Of a stretch of 64,000 bases of DNA, positions 12,298-21,040 are shown piece by piece; positions within the stretch are counted from its first letter, which is position 1, and the number at the start of each line of letters is the position of its first letter. The stretch is from contig NZ_CP130701.1 in the NCBI RefSeq assembly GCF_030553075.1, positions 2,418,001 through 2,482,000 of the forward strand. Reading direction: 5' to 3'. The notes beneath the pieces are model-generated. The model saw nothing but the letters and a program-made list of their open reading frames with translations, did no database searches and had not been told where the DNA came from. This stretch comes from Halomonas sp. I5-271120. GTDB taxonomy: Bacteria > Pseudomonadota > Gammaproteobacteria > Pseudomonadales > Halomonadaceae. A program made the translations under genes and the position numbers.

Positions 12298-13139
12298 CAG
12301 TCGATCAGGTCCAGTTCCTTGCCGACGGATTCGATGATCGCGTAGTCATCGTTGCTGGCCGGGATGAAACCGGAGCGCGGGAAGCTTTCCAAAAGCTCGG
12401 GGTCTTCCATGTTGAGCAGCGCCTTCTGGACACGATCGGCGAAGCCTGCGCCGAAGCGCTCATCGACGTCGCCGCGGATGGTCCACTGGTAGTCCGGGTA
12501 GTTCGGAGTCTTCCACACTACCTCGACCTGGTCGGTGTCGATGTTGCCGGCCTCGACCTCGTTCTCCCACACCGTGTAGTTGACGGCGCCCAGGTCATAG
12601 GCGCCGGAAGCCACCAGCGAGATGGTGCGGCTGTGATTGCCGCTGAAGCCGACCCGCGAGAAGACCTCTTCCGGCGGCTGACCGAAGGCCTCGCGCAGAT
12701 AGTACTCGGGCATCAGGCGACCGGAGGTGGAGCCCTTGGAGCCGAAGGTGAAGGTCATGTCGCGCATCTTGTCCGACAGGCCTTCGCCTGCTTCAAGCCC
12801 CGTGCTCTGGTGAGCGATGAAGTAGGTCATGAACTCGGCATCCTCGACGCCCTGGGCGAGCGCGCGGGAATTCGGCACCCGGGCGCGGGCCTGGACGCCG
12901 AACCAGGCCAACTGGACCTGATTGTTGCGAAAGGCGGTCACGGCGGCGGCATAGGACTTCACGGGCACGAAACGCACGTCGACCTCGAGCTGCTCCTCCA
13001 GGTAGTCGGCAACATTCTGGAAGCGCTGCTGCAGGCGGGTCTCGTCCTCGTCGGGAATGGCGGTAAAGACGAAGGTTTCGGCGCTGGCGACCGGGGCAGC
13101 CAGCAGCACGGTCAGTGCGAGGGTCAGGCGCTTGAGCAT
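12297..13139 (-). CDS. PhnD-like periplasmic binding protein, putative selenate ABC transporter
   Basis: A 280-residue exported solute-binding protein. The N-terminal signal peptide MLKRLTLALTVLLAAPVASA is followed by a type 2 periplasmic-binding fold of the phosphate/phosphite/phosphonate class (FVPVKSYAAAVTAFRNNQVQLAWFG; ASGAYDLGAVNYTVW). A subfamily of such proteins is known to be encoded beside fused selD genes and has been annotated as putative selenate binding protein; the location here, upstream of ATPase and permease and just downstream of selD on the same strand, matches that. No ligand has been shown from sequence. Confidence 0.85.
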   Translation of the reverse strand: MLKRLTLALTVLLAAPVASAETFVFTAIPDEDETRLQQRFQNVADYLEEQLEVDVRFVPVKSYAAAVTAFRNNQVQLAWFGVQARARVPNSRALAQGVEDAEFMTYFIAHQSTGLEAGEGLSDKMRDMTFTFGSKGSTSGRLMPEYYLREAFGQPPEEVFSRVGFSGNHSRTISLVASGAYDLGAVNYTVWENEVEAGNIDTDQVEVVWKTPNYPDYQWTIRGDVDERFGAGFADRVQKALLNMEDPELLESFPRSGFIPASNDDYAIIESVGKELDLID

Positions 13140-13318
13140 CGATATTATCCTTGCGGCGCGAGTGGAGAGCCGCCGTGGCGGGCTTGATCAGGCGCTATGG
13201 TACTCAAAAACGGGCTGACTTGTCCCGCGCAGAGGGCAAGCGCCAGCAAGGCGAGTAACACCTTGTCGTGTGTCTGCCGAGAGTGGGTCAATGGATGCAC
13301 GCGTTCATCGTCGATGCC

Positions 13319-13351
13319 CTTACTCGCCTCTTACTCGCCGCTTACTCGCAG
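13319..13351. repeat. 11-bp tandem array containing the selD stop codon
   Basis: Three 11-nt units, CTTACTCGCCT, CTTACTCGCCG and CTTACTCGCAG, start at 13319, 13330 and 13341. On the minus strand each reads GCGAGTAAG, and the first one in gene direction supplies the last codon and TAA stop of selD, so the end of the gene is repeated twice downstream. Confidence 0.85.
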
Positions 13352-15645
13352 AGCCGGATCGGGGCCGGGTCGTCGGTCGCATCCTCCGCTGGCGCGATTA
13401 CCCGGCCGATGATGGCCGCCTCGGCGTAGCCCAGCGCCTTGAGCTCGGCGAGACAGGCCTCGGCCTTGTCGGCCGGGACGCCGGCCAGCAGGCCGCCAGC
13501 GGTCTGCGGGTCGAAGAGCAACCCGTAGCGGGGATGCTCGCGCCAGCGTGCCTGATCCCGAATGGCTCGGCGCAGACGCACGTTGGACGGCTGCAGCGAG
13601 CTCAGGATGCCAGCGGCGACGGTAGTCTCGGCCCCTTCGAGCAACGGCAGCGCCGACAATGTCAGTTCAGCACAGACGCCCGAGGGGCGGGTCATCTCGA
13701 TCAGGTGGCCGAGCAGGCCGAAACCGGTGACATCGGTGCAGGCCTGGGCACCATGGGTCTGCAGGCAGGTCGCACCGGCCTGGTTCGAGCGGCACATGCT
13801 GTCCAGTGCCGCATCGATCCAGCGGCCGCGGGCGGCGAGCTGGGCCTGGGCGGCGAATAGAGTGCCGGTGCCCAGCGGCTTGGTGAGGATCAGGGCGTCT
13901 CCCGGGCGCAGGCCGCTCTTGCGCATGGGGCGATCGGGTTCGTCGTCGATCAGGCCGTTGACGGCGAAACCGAGCGCCAGCTCCTGGCCTTCGCCGGTAT
14001 GCCCGCCGACCAGCTGGCAGCCGGCGGCGTCGAGCACCTCGACGGCGCCGGTCATCATCTGGCGCACGGTGTCCTCGACCTTGGCCTCGAGCCCCGGCGG
14101 CACCGTGGCCACCGCCATCGCGGTCTGGGCCTCGGCGCCCATGGCGAAAATATCGCCCAGCGCATGGTGAGCGGCAACCTGGCCAAACACATAGGGGTCG
14201 TCGATGAAGGCACGGAAGAAGTCGATGCTGTGCACCATGGCCTTGCCCGGCGGCACCCTGACTACGGCGGCATCGTCGGGGTCGGCGAGACCTACCACTA
14301 CCTCGTCGTGCTCGATCGGGGAAAGCTCGGCCAGCGCGCGCGACAGCACCGAGGCGCCGACCTTGGCCCCGCAGCCACCGCAGCGCATGGCCAGTGCCGA
14401 GAGCGCCTGGGTGTGCTCGTCACCGTCCAGTGTCACGCGGCTGTCGGTGCGAGCTGGCGCCTTGTCGGTCATCGCGGGCAGCTCGCTGAAGCGTGCCATG
14501 AAGCGTCGGTCGATATGATCCTTCCAGCGCCACAGCCAGGCCCCGGCCCAGGAAAGGGGGCCGCGGGAGGCCACGGCGTAGCGGTCTCCGCTGCTGATCA
14601 ACGCCAGCCACTGGCGCTGCGGGCAATAGGCTGTCAGCTTCTTGCCGATCAGGCTGGCACGCAGGTTGTCGGCCAGGGGACGTCCCTGGCGCACCGCGAA
14701 CACACCGGCCTTTTCCCGGGGCCGCCCGTCCTGGCTGGCGATATCGCCGGCGGCGAAGATATCGGGGTCGTTGACGCTCTGCAGGTAATCGTTGACCCGA
14801 ATGAAGCCCTGCTCATTCAGGGCAAGGCCAGTGCCTTCGAGCCAGGCGGTACCGCCGGCCTGCGTCACCCAGACGGTTTCGTCGGTAGCGAAGACCTCGC
14901 CCCGGGCATCGGTCAGCCTGCCGGCTTCGACGCGGGTGATCTGGCAATCGAGGTGCAGCGCGACGCCGCGGGCTTCCAAGAGCCGCGTGAAGCGTGCCCG
15001 TACCCGGCGGTTGTGGGTGGGCAACACCTCGGCGCTCTGGGTGAAAAGGGCGCACTGGAGCGCGTCGGGGTCGCGGCCCTGGGCCTCAAGCTCGCGGCGC
15101 AGGCGGTATTGCATGGCCAGCAGCAGCTCGACGCCGCCGGCACCGCCGCCCACCACCGCGAGGCGCAGCGGTCCGTCTCGCTCGGTGGGGCGCTCGGCGA
15201 TGCGTGTGAGCAGCTCGCGCCAGCGCTCGCGGAACGCGCGGATTGGTTTGACCGCAACCGCATGATCCGCGGCGCCGGTCACCTGGCCGACACGCGGCGT
15301 CGAGCCGATATTGATCGACAGCTTGTCATAGGGGAGCGGCGGGCGGTGGGCGAAGGTCACCGTGCGAGCGTGGCGGTCGATGCCGGTGGCCTCGTCGCGC
15401 ACGAAGCGTGCGCCGGCGGCCTGGGCCAGGTGGCGCAGGTCGATGTGCACCTCGTCGAAGTCATAGTGCCCGGCGACATAGCCCGGCAGCATGCCGGAAT
15501 AGGGCGTGTGGGTGTCCCGGCAGACCAGCGTCAGGCGCACCCCAGGCTCGGGACGCATCGCGAAGCGCCGCAGCACGGCGACGTGGCTGTGCCCGCCACC
15601 GATGAGCACGATATCTCGACTGATCGGGGTGTCCGCTGACTGCAT
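13342..15645 (-). CDS. selD: Pyridine nucleotide-disulfide oxidoreductase fused to selenide, water dikinase SelD
   Basis: A 767-residue fusion. Residues about 10-370 are an FAD/NAD(P)-binding oxidoreductase of the NDH-2-like type (IVLIGGGHSHVAVLRRFA near the start; VVGGGAGGVELLLAMQ in the NAD domain). The rest is selenophosphate synthetase, which makes selenophosphate from selenide and ATP. The SelD active-site motif is RCGGCGAKVGA with Cys, not selenocysteine, in the reactive position, and GGHTGEGQELALGF follows. The ATG at 15645 is preferred to a GTG at 15711 that would lie in the U-tract of an upstream terminator. The gene leads a cluster with the putative selenate ABC transporter, so uptake, reduction and activation of selenium may be linked. 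No selA, selB or selU is present in the window. Confidence 0.95.
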   Translation of the reverse strand: MQSADTPISRDIVLIGGGHSHVAVLRRFAMRPEPGVRLTLVCRDTHTPYSGMLPGYVAGHYDFDEVHIDLRHLAQAAGARFVRDEATGIDRHARTVTFAHRPPLPYDKLSINIGSTPRVGQVTGAADHAVAVKPIRAFRERWRELLTRIAERPTERDGPLRLAVVGGGAGGVELLLAMQYRLRRELEAQGRDPDALQCALFTQSAEVLPTHNRRVRARFTRLLEARGVALHLDCQITRVEAGRLTDARGEVFATDETVWVTQAGGTAWLEGTGLALNEQGFIRVNDYLQSVNDPDIFAAGDIASQDGRPREKAGVFAVRQGRPLADNLRASLIGKKLTAYCPQRQWLALISSGDRYAVASRGPLSWAGAWLWRWKDHIDRRFMARFSELPAMTDKAPARTDSRVTLDGDEHTQALSALAMRCGGCGAKVGASVLSRALAELSPIEHDEVVVGLADPDDAAVVRVPPGKAMVHSIDFFRAFIDDPYVFGQVAAHHALGDIFAMGAEAQTAMAVATVPPGLEAKVEDTVRQMMTGAVEVLDAAGCQLVGGHTGEGQELALGFAVNGLIDDEPDRPMRKSGLRPGDALILTKPLGTGTLFAAQAQLAARGRWIDAALDSMCRSNQAGATCLQTHGAQACTDVTGFGLLGHLIEMTRPSGVCAELTLSALPLLEGAETTVAAGILSSLQPSNVRLRRAIRDQARWREHPRYGLLFDPQTAGGLLAGVPADKAEACLAELKALGYAEAAIIGRVIAPAEDATDDPAPIRLCE

Positions 15646-15711
15646 GCGCTGGGTCTCTGCAAGTGGGTGACTGATGAAGGTGGCTGATAGACGGTGATGC
15701 GCCGACCACAC

Positions 15712-15741
15712 AAAAAATCCAGACCCGTCGCCGGGGCTGGA
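15712..15741 (-). terminator. Rho-independent terminator behind the HTH gene
   Basis: Read on the minus strand, a TCCAGCCCC / GGGTCTGGA hairpin is followed by TTTTTT (A-run at 15712-15717). It ends transcription of the upstream HTH gene before selD and argues against a selD start at 15711. Confidence 0.8.
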
Positions 15742-15848
15742 CCTTTATAGTCTATCGACCGGGCGTGGCGTTACGCCATGCCGTCTTCCGCGCAGCGCTA
15801 GGCCGGGGCGAGGAATCGATCATAGAGTTTGAGTTGGAGAGTCATGTT

Positions 15849-16136
15849 CTAGGGCGGCAGTGGGCTGCCATCGTCGACGCAGACGCAGTTACGCAGCGAT
15901 TGAAGCTCATCGACCGAGAATTGCTCGATCTTGCCGGCCAGCAGGTCGCTGAGCCGTTTGGAAGGGATGCCCGCGCGCTGGGCAATTTCGCGATTGGGAA
16001 GCTCGGAAAGAGCGATCTTGCGAGAAACAATGCGCATCAGGCGCGAGCGCTTCTCCAGTTCCCTGACGTCCAGGTCGGGTGCCATTCGCGAGGGTTCGAG
16101 GGCATCCCAACCGGTCGATAATCGTGCCGTACTCAT
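15849..16136 (-). CDS. Orphan XRE/HigA-like HTH protein
   Basis: A 95-residue DNA-binding protein. An XRE-type helix-turn-helix spans about residues 30-85 (LPNREIAQRAGIPSKRLSDL, then LAGKIEQFSVDELQSL), the pattern of HigA-type antitoxins whose cognate toxin gene normally lies immediately upstream. Here the upstream 184 bp to yaeQ holds no convincing toxin frame on either strand, so it is either an orphan regulator or a relic of a toxin-antitoxin pair. It has its own terminator at 15712-15741. Confidence 0.75.
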   Translation of the reverse strand: MSTARLSTGWDALEPSRMAPDLDVRELEKRSRLMRIVSRKIALSELPNREIAQRAGIPSKRLSDLLAGKIEQFSVDELQSLRNCVCVDDGSPLPP

Positions 16137-16320
16137 GACGCTCCGTAGACTTGGCTTTCGATGGGCTCAGCATGCAAGGTTTTGGCGATATCCGCCAGAG
16201 GAATTGTCACGATTTTTGCGATCTTTTCTGCTCCTGGTCAAGGCCTGCCTCGTCTTCATCGTGCTGAGGCGGCAAGGGGAGTAGACTGCCGCCCCAACAC
16301 CCCCTGACTGGACGTATTGC

Positions 16321-16863
16321 ATGGCGCTTACCGCGACCCCCTACAAGGTGGATATCAACCTCACCGATCTTGATCGCAACGTCTACCAGACGCTGCGCTT
16401 CACCGTGGCCCGCCATCCTTCCGAGACCGAGCCGCGCATGGCGGCCCGCCTGTTGGCTCATGCGTTGTGGTATGACGAGGCGCTGGCCTTCGGCCGCGGC
16501 CTGTCTGATGTCGATGAGCCCGCGCTGTGGGTAAAGAGCCTGGACGGGCGCGTGCTGCACTGGATCGAGGTCGGCCAGCCGGATGCCGAGCGCCTGACCT
16601 GGTGTTCGCGGCGTACCGAGCAGGTGTCGCTGCTCGCCTATGGCAGCCTGCGGGTCTGGGAGACCAAGGTGCTGCCGGCGGTGTCGACCCTCAAGAACCT
16701 GTCCATCGCGGCCTTGCCTCAGGAGGCGCTGGAGGCTCTGGCCGAGGACCTGCCGCGCAGCATCAACTGGGCGATCATGATCTCGGAAGACACCCTCTAT
16801 GTGACCGACGAGCGTGGCCAGCACGAACTGGCGCTTAGCTGGCTCCAGGGCGGCCGCGACTGA
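16321..16863 (+). CDS. yaeQ: YaeQ family protein
   Basis: A 180-residue cytoplasmic protein matching YaeQ along its whole length: MALTATPYKVDINLTDLDRN at the N-terminus, RMAARLLAHALWYDEALAFG, then DEPALWVKSLDG and HWIEVGQPDAERL. YaeQ has a variant PD-(D/E)XK nuclease fold; its cellular role is not firmly established. The start follows family convention; the gene stands alone and is divergent from the small HTH gene. Confidence 0.93.
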   Translation: MALTATPYKVDINLTDLDRNVYQTLRFTVARHPSETEPRMAARLLAHALWYDEALAFGRGLSDVDEPALWVKSLDGRVLHWIEVGQPDAERLTWCSRRTEQVSLLAYGSLRVWETKVLPAVSTLKNLSIAALPQEALEALAEDLPRSINWAIMISEDTLYVTDERGQHELALSWLQGGRD

Positions 16864-17120
16864 GCCGGACGTCTCGTGATGGCCGGGGACTGACATGGCG
16901 GTGTGGGGCCAGTTCGCTGGGGCCTATCCATTGGTCTAAGGGCATGGTGGCGCTGCGCGACTGCATGCTAGCGTTTTAGCTAAGTTGCATGAGGCGACGG
17001 GGCTGCCGGCATGACCGGGATGTCGTGTCGCTGCGAATCACAACCGCGGAGCCGCCCGGTTCGGGATATTCCGGCCGAGGCTATCCGGCGCCCGCCCAAG
17101 CCCTGCACCAAGGAGTCTCC

Positions 17121-18080
17121 ATGCGCGTTCTCAAGTATGCTCTCGCCGCGTCCCTGATCGCGGCCTCGTCGTCGGCCATGGCTCAACAGATTTCGATCGC
17201 CACCGGCGGTACCGGCGGCACCTACTACCCCTACGGCGGCGGCCTCGCTGAGCTGATCAACAACCAGCTCGACGGCTATGAAGCCGTCGCCGAGGTCACC
17301 GGGGCGTCGGTTGAGAACATGGCGCTGATCTATCGCGAGGATTCGGACCTGGCCATCGCCCTGGCCGACACCGTCTACCAGGCCTATTCTGGAACCGGTG
17401 ACTTCGACGGCCGTCAGGTCGAGAACGTGCGCGCCATCGCCTCGCTGTACCCGAATGCGGTACAGATCGTGACCCTGGCCGACTCCGGCATCGAGAGCCT
17501 TTCCGATCTCGAGGGTAAGGTGGTCTCGGTGGGTGCGCCGGGCAGCGGCACCGAGCTCAACGCCCGCGCCGTGCTGGAATCCAATGGCATCACCTATGAC
17601 GATTTCGACCCGCGCCGGCTGAACTTCAACGAGACCGCCGATGCGCTGCGCGATGGCGATATCGCTGCCGGTTTCTGGAGCGTCGGCCCGCCGACCAGCT
17701 CGATCCTCAACCTGGCCACCACTCGCGATATCCGCCTGATCGGGCTGACCGACGAGGAAGTCGCCAACGCCCGCCAGGCATCCGAGGTGTTCGCGCCCTA
17801 CAAGCTGCGTGCCGGCATCTATGAGGGCGTCGAGGAGCCGGTGCAGACCATCGGCATCCCCAACGTGCTGACCGTCAACGCCTCCATGGACGATCAGCTC
17901 GCCTACGACATCACCAAGCTGCTGTTCGAGCAGACCGACAAGCTGATCGCCATCCACCCGGCGGCCAACGACACCACCGTCGAGTTCAGCATCGATGCCA
18001 CGCCGATTCCCTTCCATCCGGGTGCCCTGCGCTACTACGAGGAAGTGGGTGCCGAGGTGGCGGACTATCAGCGGCCGTAA
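17121..18080 (+). CDS. TAXI-type TRAP transporter solute-binding protein
   Basis: A 319-residue exported binding protein of the TAXI family. A signal peptide (MRVLKYALAASLIAASSSAMA) precedes the canonical N-terminal motif ISIATGGTGGTYYPYGGGLA, and the fold ends with the usual helical region. The ATG at 17121 is preceded by AAGGAG. It is the first gene of a three-gene unit with a DUF1850 protein and the fused TRAP permease. TAXI systems take up organic acids or amino acids; glutamate and other substrates are known in the family, and nothing here fixes the ligand. Confidence 0.93.
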   Translation: MRVLKYALAASLIAASSSAMAQQISIATGGTGGTYYPYGGGLAELINNQLDGYEAVAEVTGASVENMALIYREDSDLAIALADTVYQAYSGTGDFDGRQVENVRAIASLYPNAVQIVTLADSGIESLSDLEGKVVSVGAPGSGTELNARAVLESNGITYDDFDPRRLNFNETADALRDGDIAAGFWSVGPPTSSILNLATTRDIRLIGLTDEEVANARQASEVFAPYKLRAGIYEGVEEPVQTIGIPNVLTVNASMDDQLAYDITKLLFEQTDKLIAIHPAANDTTVEFSIDATPIPFHPGALRYYEEVGAEVADYQRP

Positions 18081-18084
18081 TGTC

Positions 18085-18789
18085 ATGACGTCTTCGCTTC
18101 ACGACGATCCACAGGGGCGAGCCGGCGGGCTCGCCCCCTTGTGTTCTAGCCTGTTAGCTAGACTGAGTGCTAGATTGACCCGTCGCCCCGTTGTTCGGCC
18201 GCGTGCTGTCTCGATGCTGTTGGCGCCGATAGCGATGCTGGTGCTGGTCGTCCCGGCTAGTGCTTCTCCAGACAGCAGTTCTCAAGGCAGCATGTCTCAG
18301 GGCAGTATTTCTCTCGAGAGTACGTCGTCTGACGCCTCAGCCCAGCGCGCTGTCGCCAACGCCGCCGAAGGCGCGTCTGAGAACCGGGTGCTCGAGGTGC
18401 GGGATCGCAGCGATTCGCTGTTGGTCAGTCTGCCGGTGCCGCAGGGAGAGGGCTGGTGTCTTAAGTGGAACCACTCGGTCGAGGGCTTCCCGGTCCTCGA
18501 CTGCTACCGCAACGAGCACGGCCGGATGGTGCTCGAGCGCAGCCATCAGCCGGACTTTGCGGCCGGGCTCGGCCATGTGCCGGGACGGGGTCGCCAGGTC
18601 AGTGACGGCCATGGCGGCTACTGGATCGAGGATATCCACGAGCCGGTGCCAGGCAATCGCTACCTGCTGAGAGTCGGTGCGCTGCGGGTCAACCATCGCC
18701 TGATTCATGAAGGCAAGGCGACCAGCTTGAGCGCACGGGCGGCCGGGCAGCGGGTGAGCATCGGGCTTCGCCCGGCGCCTGCTCACTGA
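18085..18789 (+). CDS. DUF1850 protein of the TAXI-TRAP operon with pentapeptide repeat linker
   Basis: A protein of 234 residues from the ATG at 18085, only 4 nt after the binding-protein stop; ATG 18214, right at the hydrophobic segment MLLAPIAMLVLVVPASA, is an alternative start giving a cleaner signal peptide. The C-terminal 130 residues are the DUF1850 domain (WCLKWNHSVEGFPVLDCYRN; DFAAGLGHVPG). DUF1850 genes regularly sit between TAXI binding protein and permease genes, but their function is unknown. Between the membrane segment and the domain lies a Ser-rich linker built from five 15-bp repeats encoding five-residue units (SPDSS, SQGSM, SQGSI, SLEST, SSDAS). The protein is probably periplasmic or membrane anchored. 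Confidence 0.85.
   Translation: MTSSLHDDPQGRAGGLAPLCSSLLARLSARLTRRPVVRPRAVSMLLAPIAMLVLVVPASASPDSSSQGSMSQGSISLESTSSDASAQRAVANAAEGASENRVLEVRDRSDSLLVSLPVPQGEGWCLKWNHSVEGFPVLDCYRNEHGRMVLERSHQPDFAAGLGHVPGRGRQVSDGHGGYWIEDIHEPVPGNRYLLRVGALRVNHRLIHEGKATSLSARAAGQRVSIGLRPAPAH
18265..18339 (+). repeat. 15-bp in-frame tandem array inside the DUF1850 gene
   Basis: Five 15-nt units start at 18265, 18280, 18295, 18310 and 18325 and begin TCTC or TCGT. The second and third, TCTCAAGGCAGCATG and TCTCAGGGCAGTATT, match at 12 of 15 positions. As 15 nt is five codons the reading frame is kept and a low-complexity linker results. Confidence 0.8.
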
Positions 18790-18853
18790 TCGTTTTTCAT
18801 CTGTCCGCTGCCATTGGGGCGGTCGGGCGATATCACCGTACTGAAGGGACTCC

Positions 18854-20863
18854 ATGAGCGATTCGGCAACTTCCCCTATCGTGCCTGGCAGCCAGGCCAA
18901 CCATGCGCGACCGATTCTGTGGCTGATCGCCCTGGTGGCGGTGGGCCTGTCGCTGTTTCAGCTCTACTCGGCCGGTATCCAGCCGCTGGGCCTCTTCTAC
19001 CAGCGCAGCATCCACCTGGCGCTGATCATGATGCTGGCCTTCCTGATGTTCCCGGTCTTTGGCCCGAACCGCCGGCGGGGCATCGTGGGCGGGGTGATCG
19101 ATCTGGCCTTCTTCGCCGGGGCGGTGGTCACCGGCGGCTACCTGGTGCTGTATCTGGATGACATCTTCAACCGCGCCGGCTTCTGGAACGACACCGATAT
19201 CATCATCGGCTGCATCGCCACGGTCACGGTGCTCGAGGCCAGCCGCCGGGCGGTGGGGCTCGGCATGACGGTGATCGGCATCCTGGCGCTGCTTTACGCC
19301 TTCGCTGGCCCGCGGGGCGAGCTGCCCTGGCTCGGCCAATTCCTGCCCGGGATCATGGAGCATCGCGGCTACAATCTGGATCGGGTCGTGGGTCAGCTGT
19401 ATCTGGGACAGGAGGGCATCTTCGGCCTGCCGATGGGGGTGGCCGCCACCTATATCTTCATCTTCGTGCTGTTCGGCGCCTTCCTCGAGATCACCGGGGC
19501 CGGCAAGTTCTTCATCGACATGGCCTACGCGGCCACCGGACGCCAGCGCGGCGGCCCGGCCAAGGCGGCGGTGCTCGCCTCGGCGGGGATGGGCTCGATC
19601 TCGGGTAGCGCCATCGCCAACGTGGTCACCACCGGGGCCTTCACCATTCCGCTGATGAAGCGGTTGGGCTTCAAGCCGGCCCAGGCCGGGGGCATCGAGG
19701 CCGCGGCCTCCACCGGTGGGCAGATCATGCCGCCGCTGATGGGCGCGGGCGCCTTCCTGATCGCCGAATATACTCAGGTGCCCTACCTCGAAGTGGTCAA
19801 GGTCAGCGTGCTGCCGGCCATTCTCTACTTCGCCACCGTCTACCTGTTCGTGCACATCATCGCCCTCAAGCAGGGCATGCAGGGCATGCCGCGCAGTGAG
19901 CTTCCTCAGATGCGCGAGGTGATGCGCTCGGGCTGGCACTTCCTGCTGCCGCTGGGGGTGTTGGTATGGCTGCTGGTGATGAACATGTCGCCGATGCGGG
20001 TCGGCTACTTTGCGGTGATCACCATGCTGGTGGTGGCAGCCCTGCGCTTCTCGGTGTGGTTCCTGTTCGTGGCGCCGGCCCAAGGCCAGCCGGTGACCGG
20101 TCCGCGCATTCGCGAGGCGCTGTGGGCCGGGGTGGTCAAGGTGACGCAGGGCCTGGAGCTTGGTGCACGCAACGCCGTGGCGGTGTCGATGGCCTGCGCG
20201 GTGGCCGGCATCATCGTCGGCGTGGTCGGCCTGACCGGCCTGGGGCTCAAGTTCTCGGCGATGATGCTGGCCTTCTCGGACGGCAACCTCTTGCTGGCGT
20301 TGGTCATGGTGCTGCTGGCAAGCTTGGTGCTGGGTATGGGCCTGCCGGTGACGGCGAGCTATATCGTACTCATCGTGCTGGTCGGTCCGGCGCTGTCCAA
20401 CGAGTTCGGCGTGCCGCTGCTGATCGCACACCTGGTGGTGTTCTGGTATTCCCAGGACTCCAACGTCACGCCGCCGATTGCGCTGGCGGGCTTCGCCGGG
20501 GCGGCGATAGCCGGCAGCAAGCCAATGGAAACTGGCTTCCAGGCCTGGAAGTTCGCCAAGGGGCTCTATCTGATCCCGCTGTTCATGGTCTTCAATCCGG
20601 AGATCATCATCGGCGGTCCGGTGCCGGTGGTGATCTGGAATGGCGTGATTGCCATCCTGGCGCTGGGCGCCTTCGCCGCGGCCCTGGAAGGCTACCTGTT
20701 CACTCGCATGTCCTGGCCGGTGCGCCTGGTCATCGTGCCGGCAATCGTCGGGGTCTTCTATCCGGACCTGCGCGCCGAGATTGCAGGCGCCACGGTAATG
20801 GCGTTGGCCATCGCCGGCAACTGGCTGGCCTGCCGACGGGAAGCGTCACCAACGGCTGCCTGA
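18854..20863 (+). CDS. TAXI-TRAP transporter fused permease (DctQM)
   Basis: A 669-residue integral membrane protein that joins the small (DctQ-like) and large (DctM-like) TRAP permease subunits, typical of TAXI systems. Roughly the first 170 residues are the four-helix small-subunit part. The large-subunit signatures follow: FGAFLEITGAGKFFIDMA, MGSISGSAIANVVTTGAFTI and EAAASTGGQIMPPLMGAGAF. The start ATG at 18854 lies 7 nt after AGGGA. It is the last gene of the operon, ended by a strong terminator at 20944-20987. Transport is sodium-coupled in the family. Confidence 0.94.
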   Translation: MSDSATSPIVPGSQANHARPILWLIALVAVGLSLFQLYSAGIQPLGLFYQRSIHLALIMMLAFLMFPVFGPNRRRGIVGGVIDLAFFAGAVVTGGYLVLYLDDIFNRAGFWNDTDIIIGCIATVTVLEASRRAVGLGMTVIGILALLYAFAGPRGELPWLGQFLPGIMEHRGYNLDRVVGQLYLGQEGIFGLPMGVAATYIFIFVLFGAFLEITGAGKFFIDMAYAATGRQRGGPAKAAVLASAGMGSISGSAIANVVTTGAFTIPLMKRLGFKPAQAGGIEAAASTGGQIMPPLMGAGAFLIAEYTQVPYLEVVKVSVLPAILYFATVYLFVHIIALKQGMQGMPRSELPQMREVMRSGWHFLLPLGVLVWLLVMNMSPMRVGYFAVITMLVVAALRFSVWFLFVAPAQGQPVTGPRIREALWAGVVKVTQGLELGARNAVAVSMACAVAGIIVGVVGLTGLGLKFSAMMLAFSDGNLLLALVMVLLASLVLGMGLPVTASYIVLIVLVGPALSNEFGVPLLIAHLVVFWYSQDSNVTPPIALAGFAGAAIAGSKPMETGFQAWKFAKGLYLIPLFMVFNPEIIIGGPVPVVIWNGVIAILALGAFAAALEGYLFTRMSWPVRLVIVPAIVGVFYPDLRAEIAGATVMALAIAGNWLACRREASPTAA

Positions 20864-20943
20864 GCGCCGTTTGATGCAACGGGCCGAATGACCGGTCAGC
20901 TCGTAGGCAAGAACGTCATGTGAGGAACAGGTCGTATCACTAA

Positions 20944-20987
20944 GCACAGGCCCCACCCGGGCAACGCGGGTGGGGCCTGTGCTTTTT
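20944..20987 (+). terminator. Rho-independent terminator of the TAXI-TRAP operon
   Basis: A 16-bp perfect stem (arms from GCACAGGCCCC and to GGGGCCTGTGC) with a 7-nt loop is followed by TTTTT. It lies between the operon and the convergent lipoprotein gene. Confidence 0.95.
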
Positions 20988-21040
20988 GCGGCCGGGACGT
21001 GATAGCGGTGATTGGTTCACGCCTTGAGCAATGACCGGGT

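Noticed and set aside
13999..15639. 546-codon + strand frame opposite selD
   Set aside because: Antisense shadow of a protein with clear motifs; no ribosome site or family similarity.
15646..15711. GTG start at 15711 for selD
   Set aside because: The codon is next to the U-tract of a terminator and the extra residues are not family-like; ATG 15645 preferred.
16137..16320. Toxin gene partner for the HTH protein
   Set aside because: No frame of adequate length with HigB/RelE-like features on either strand.
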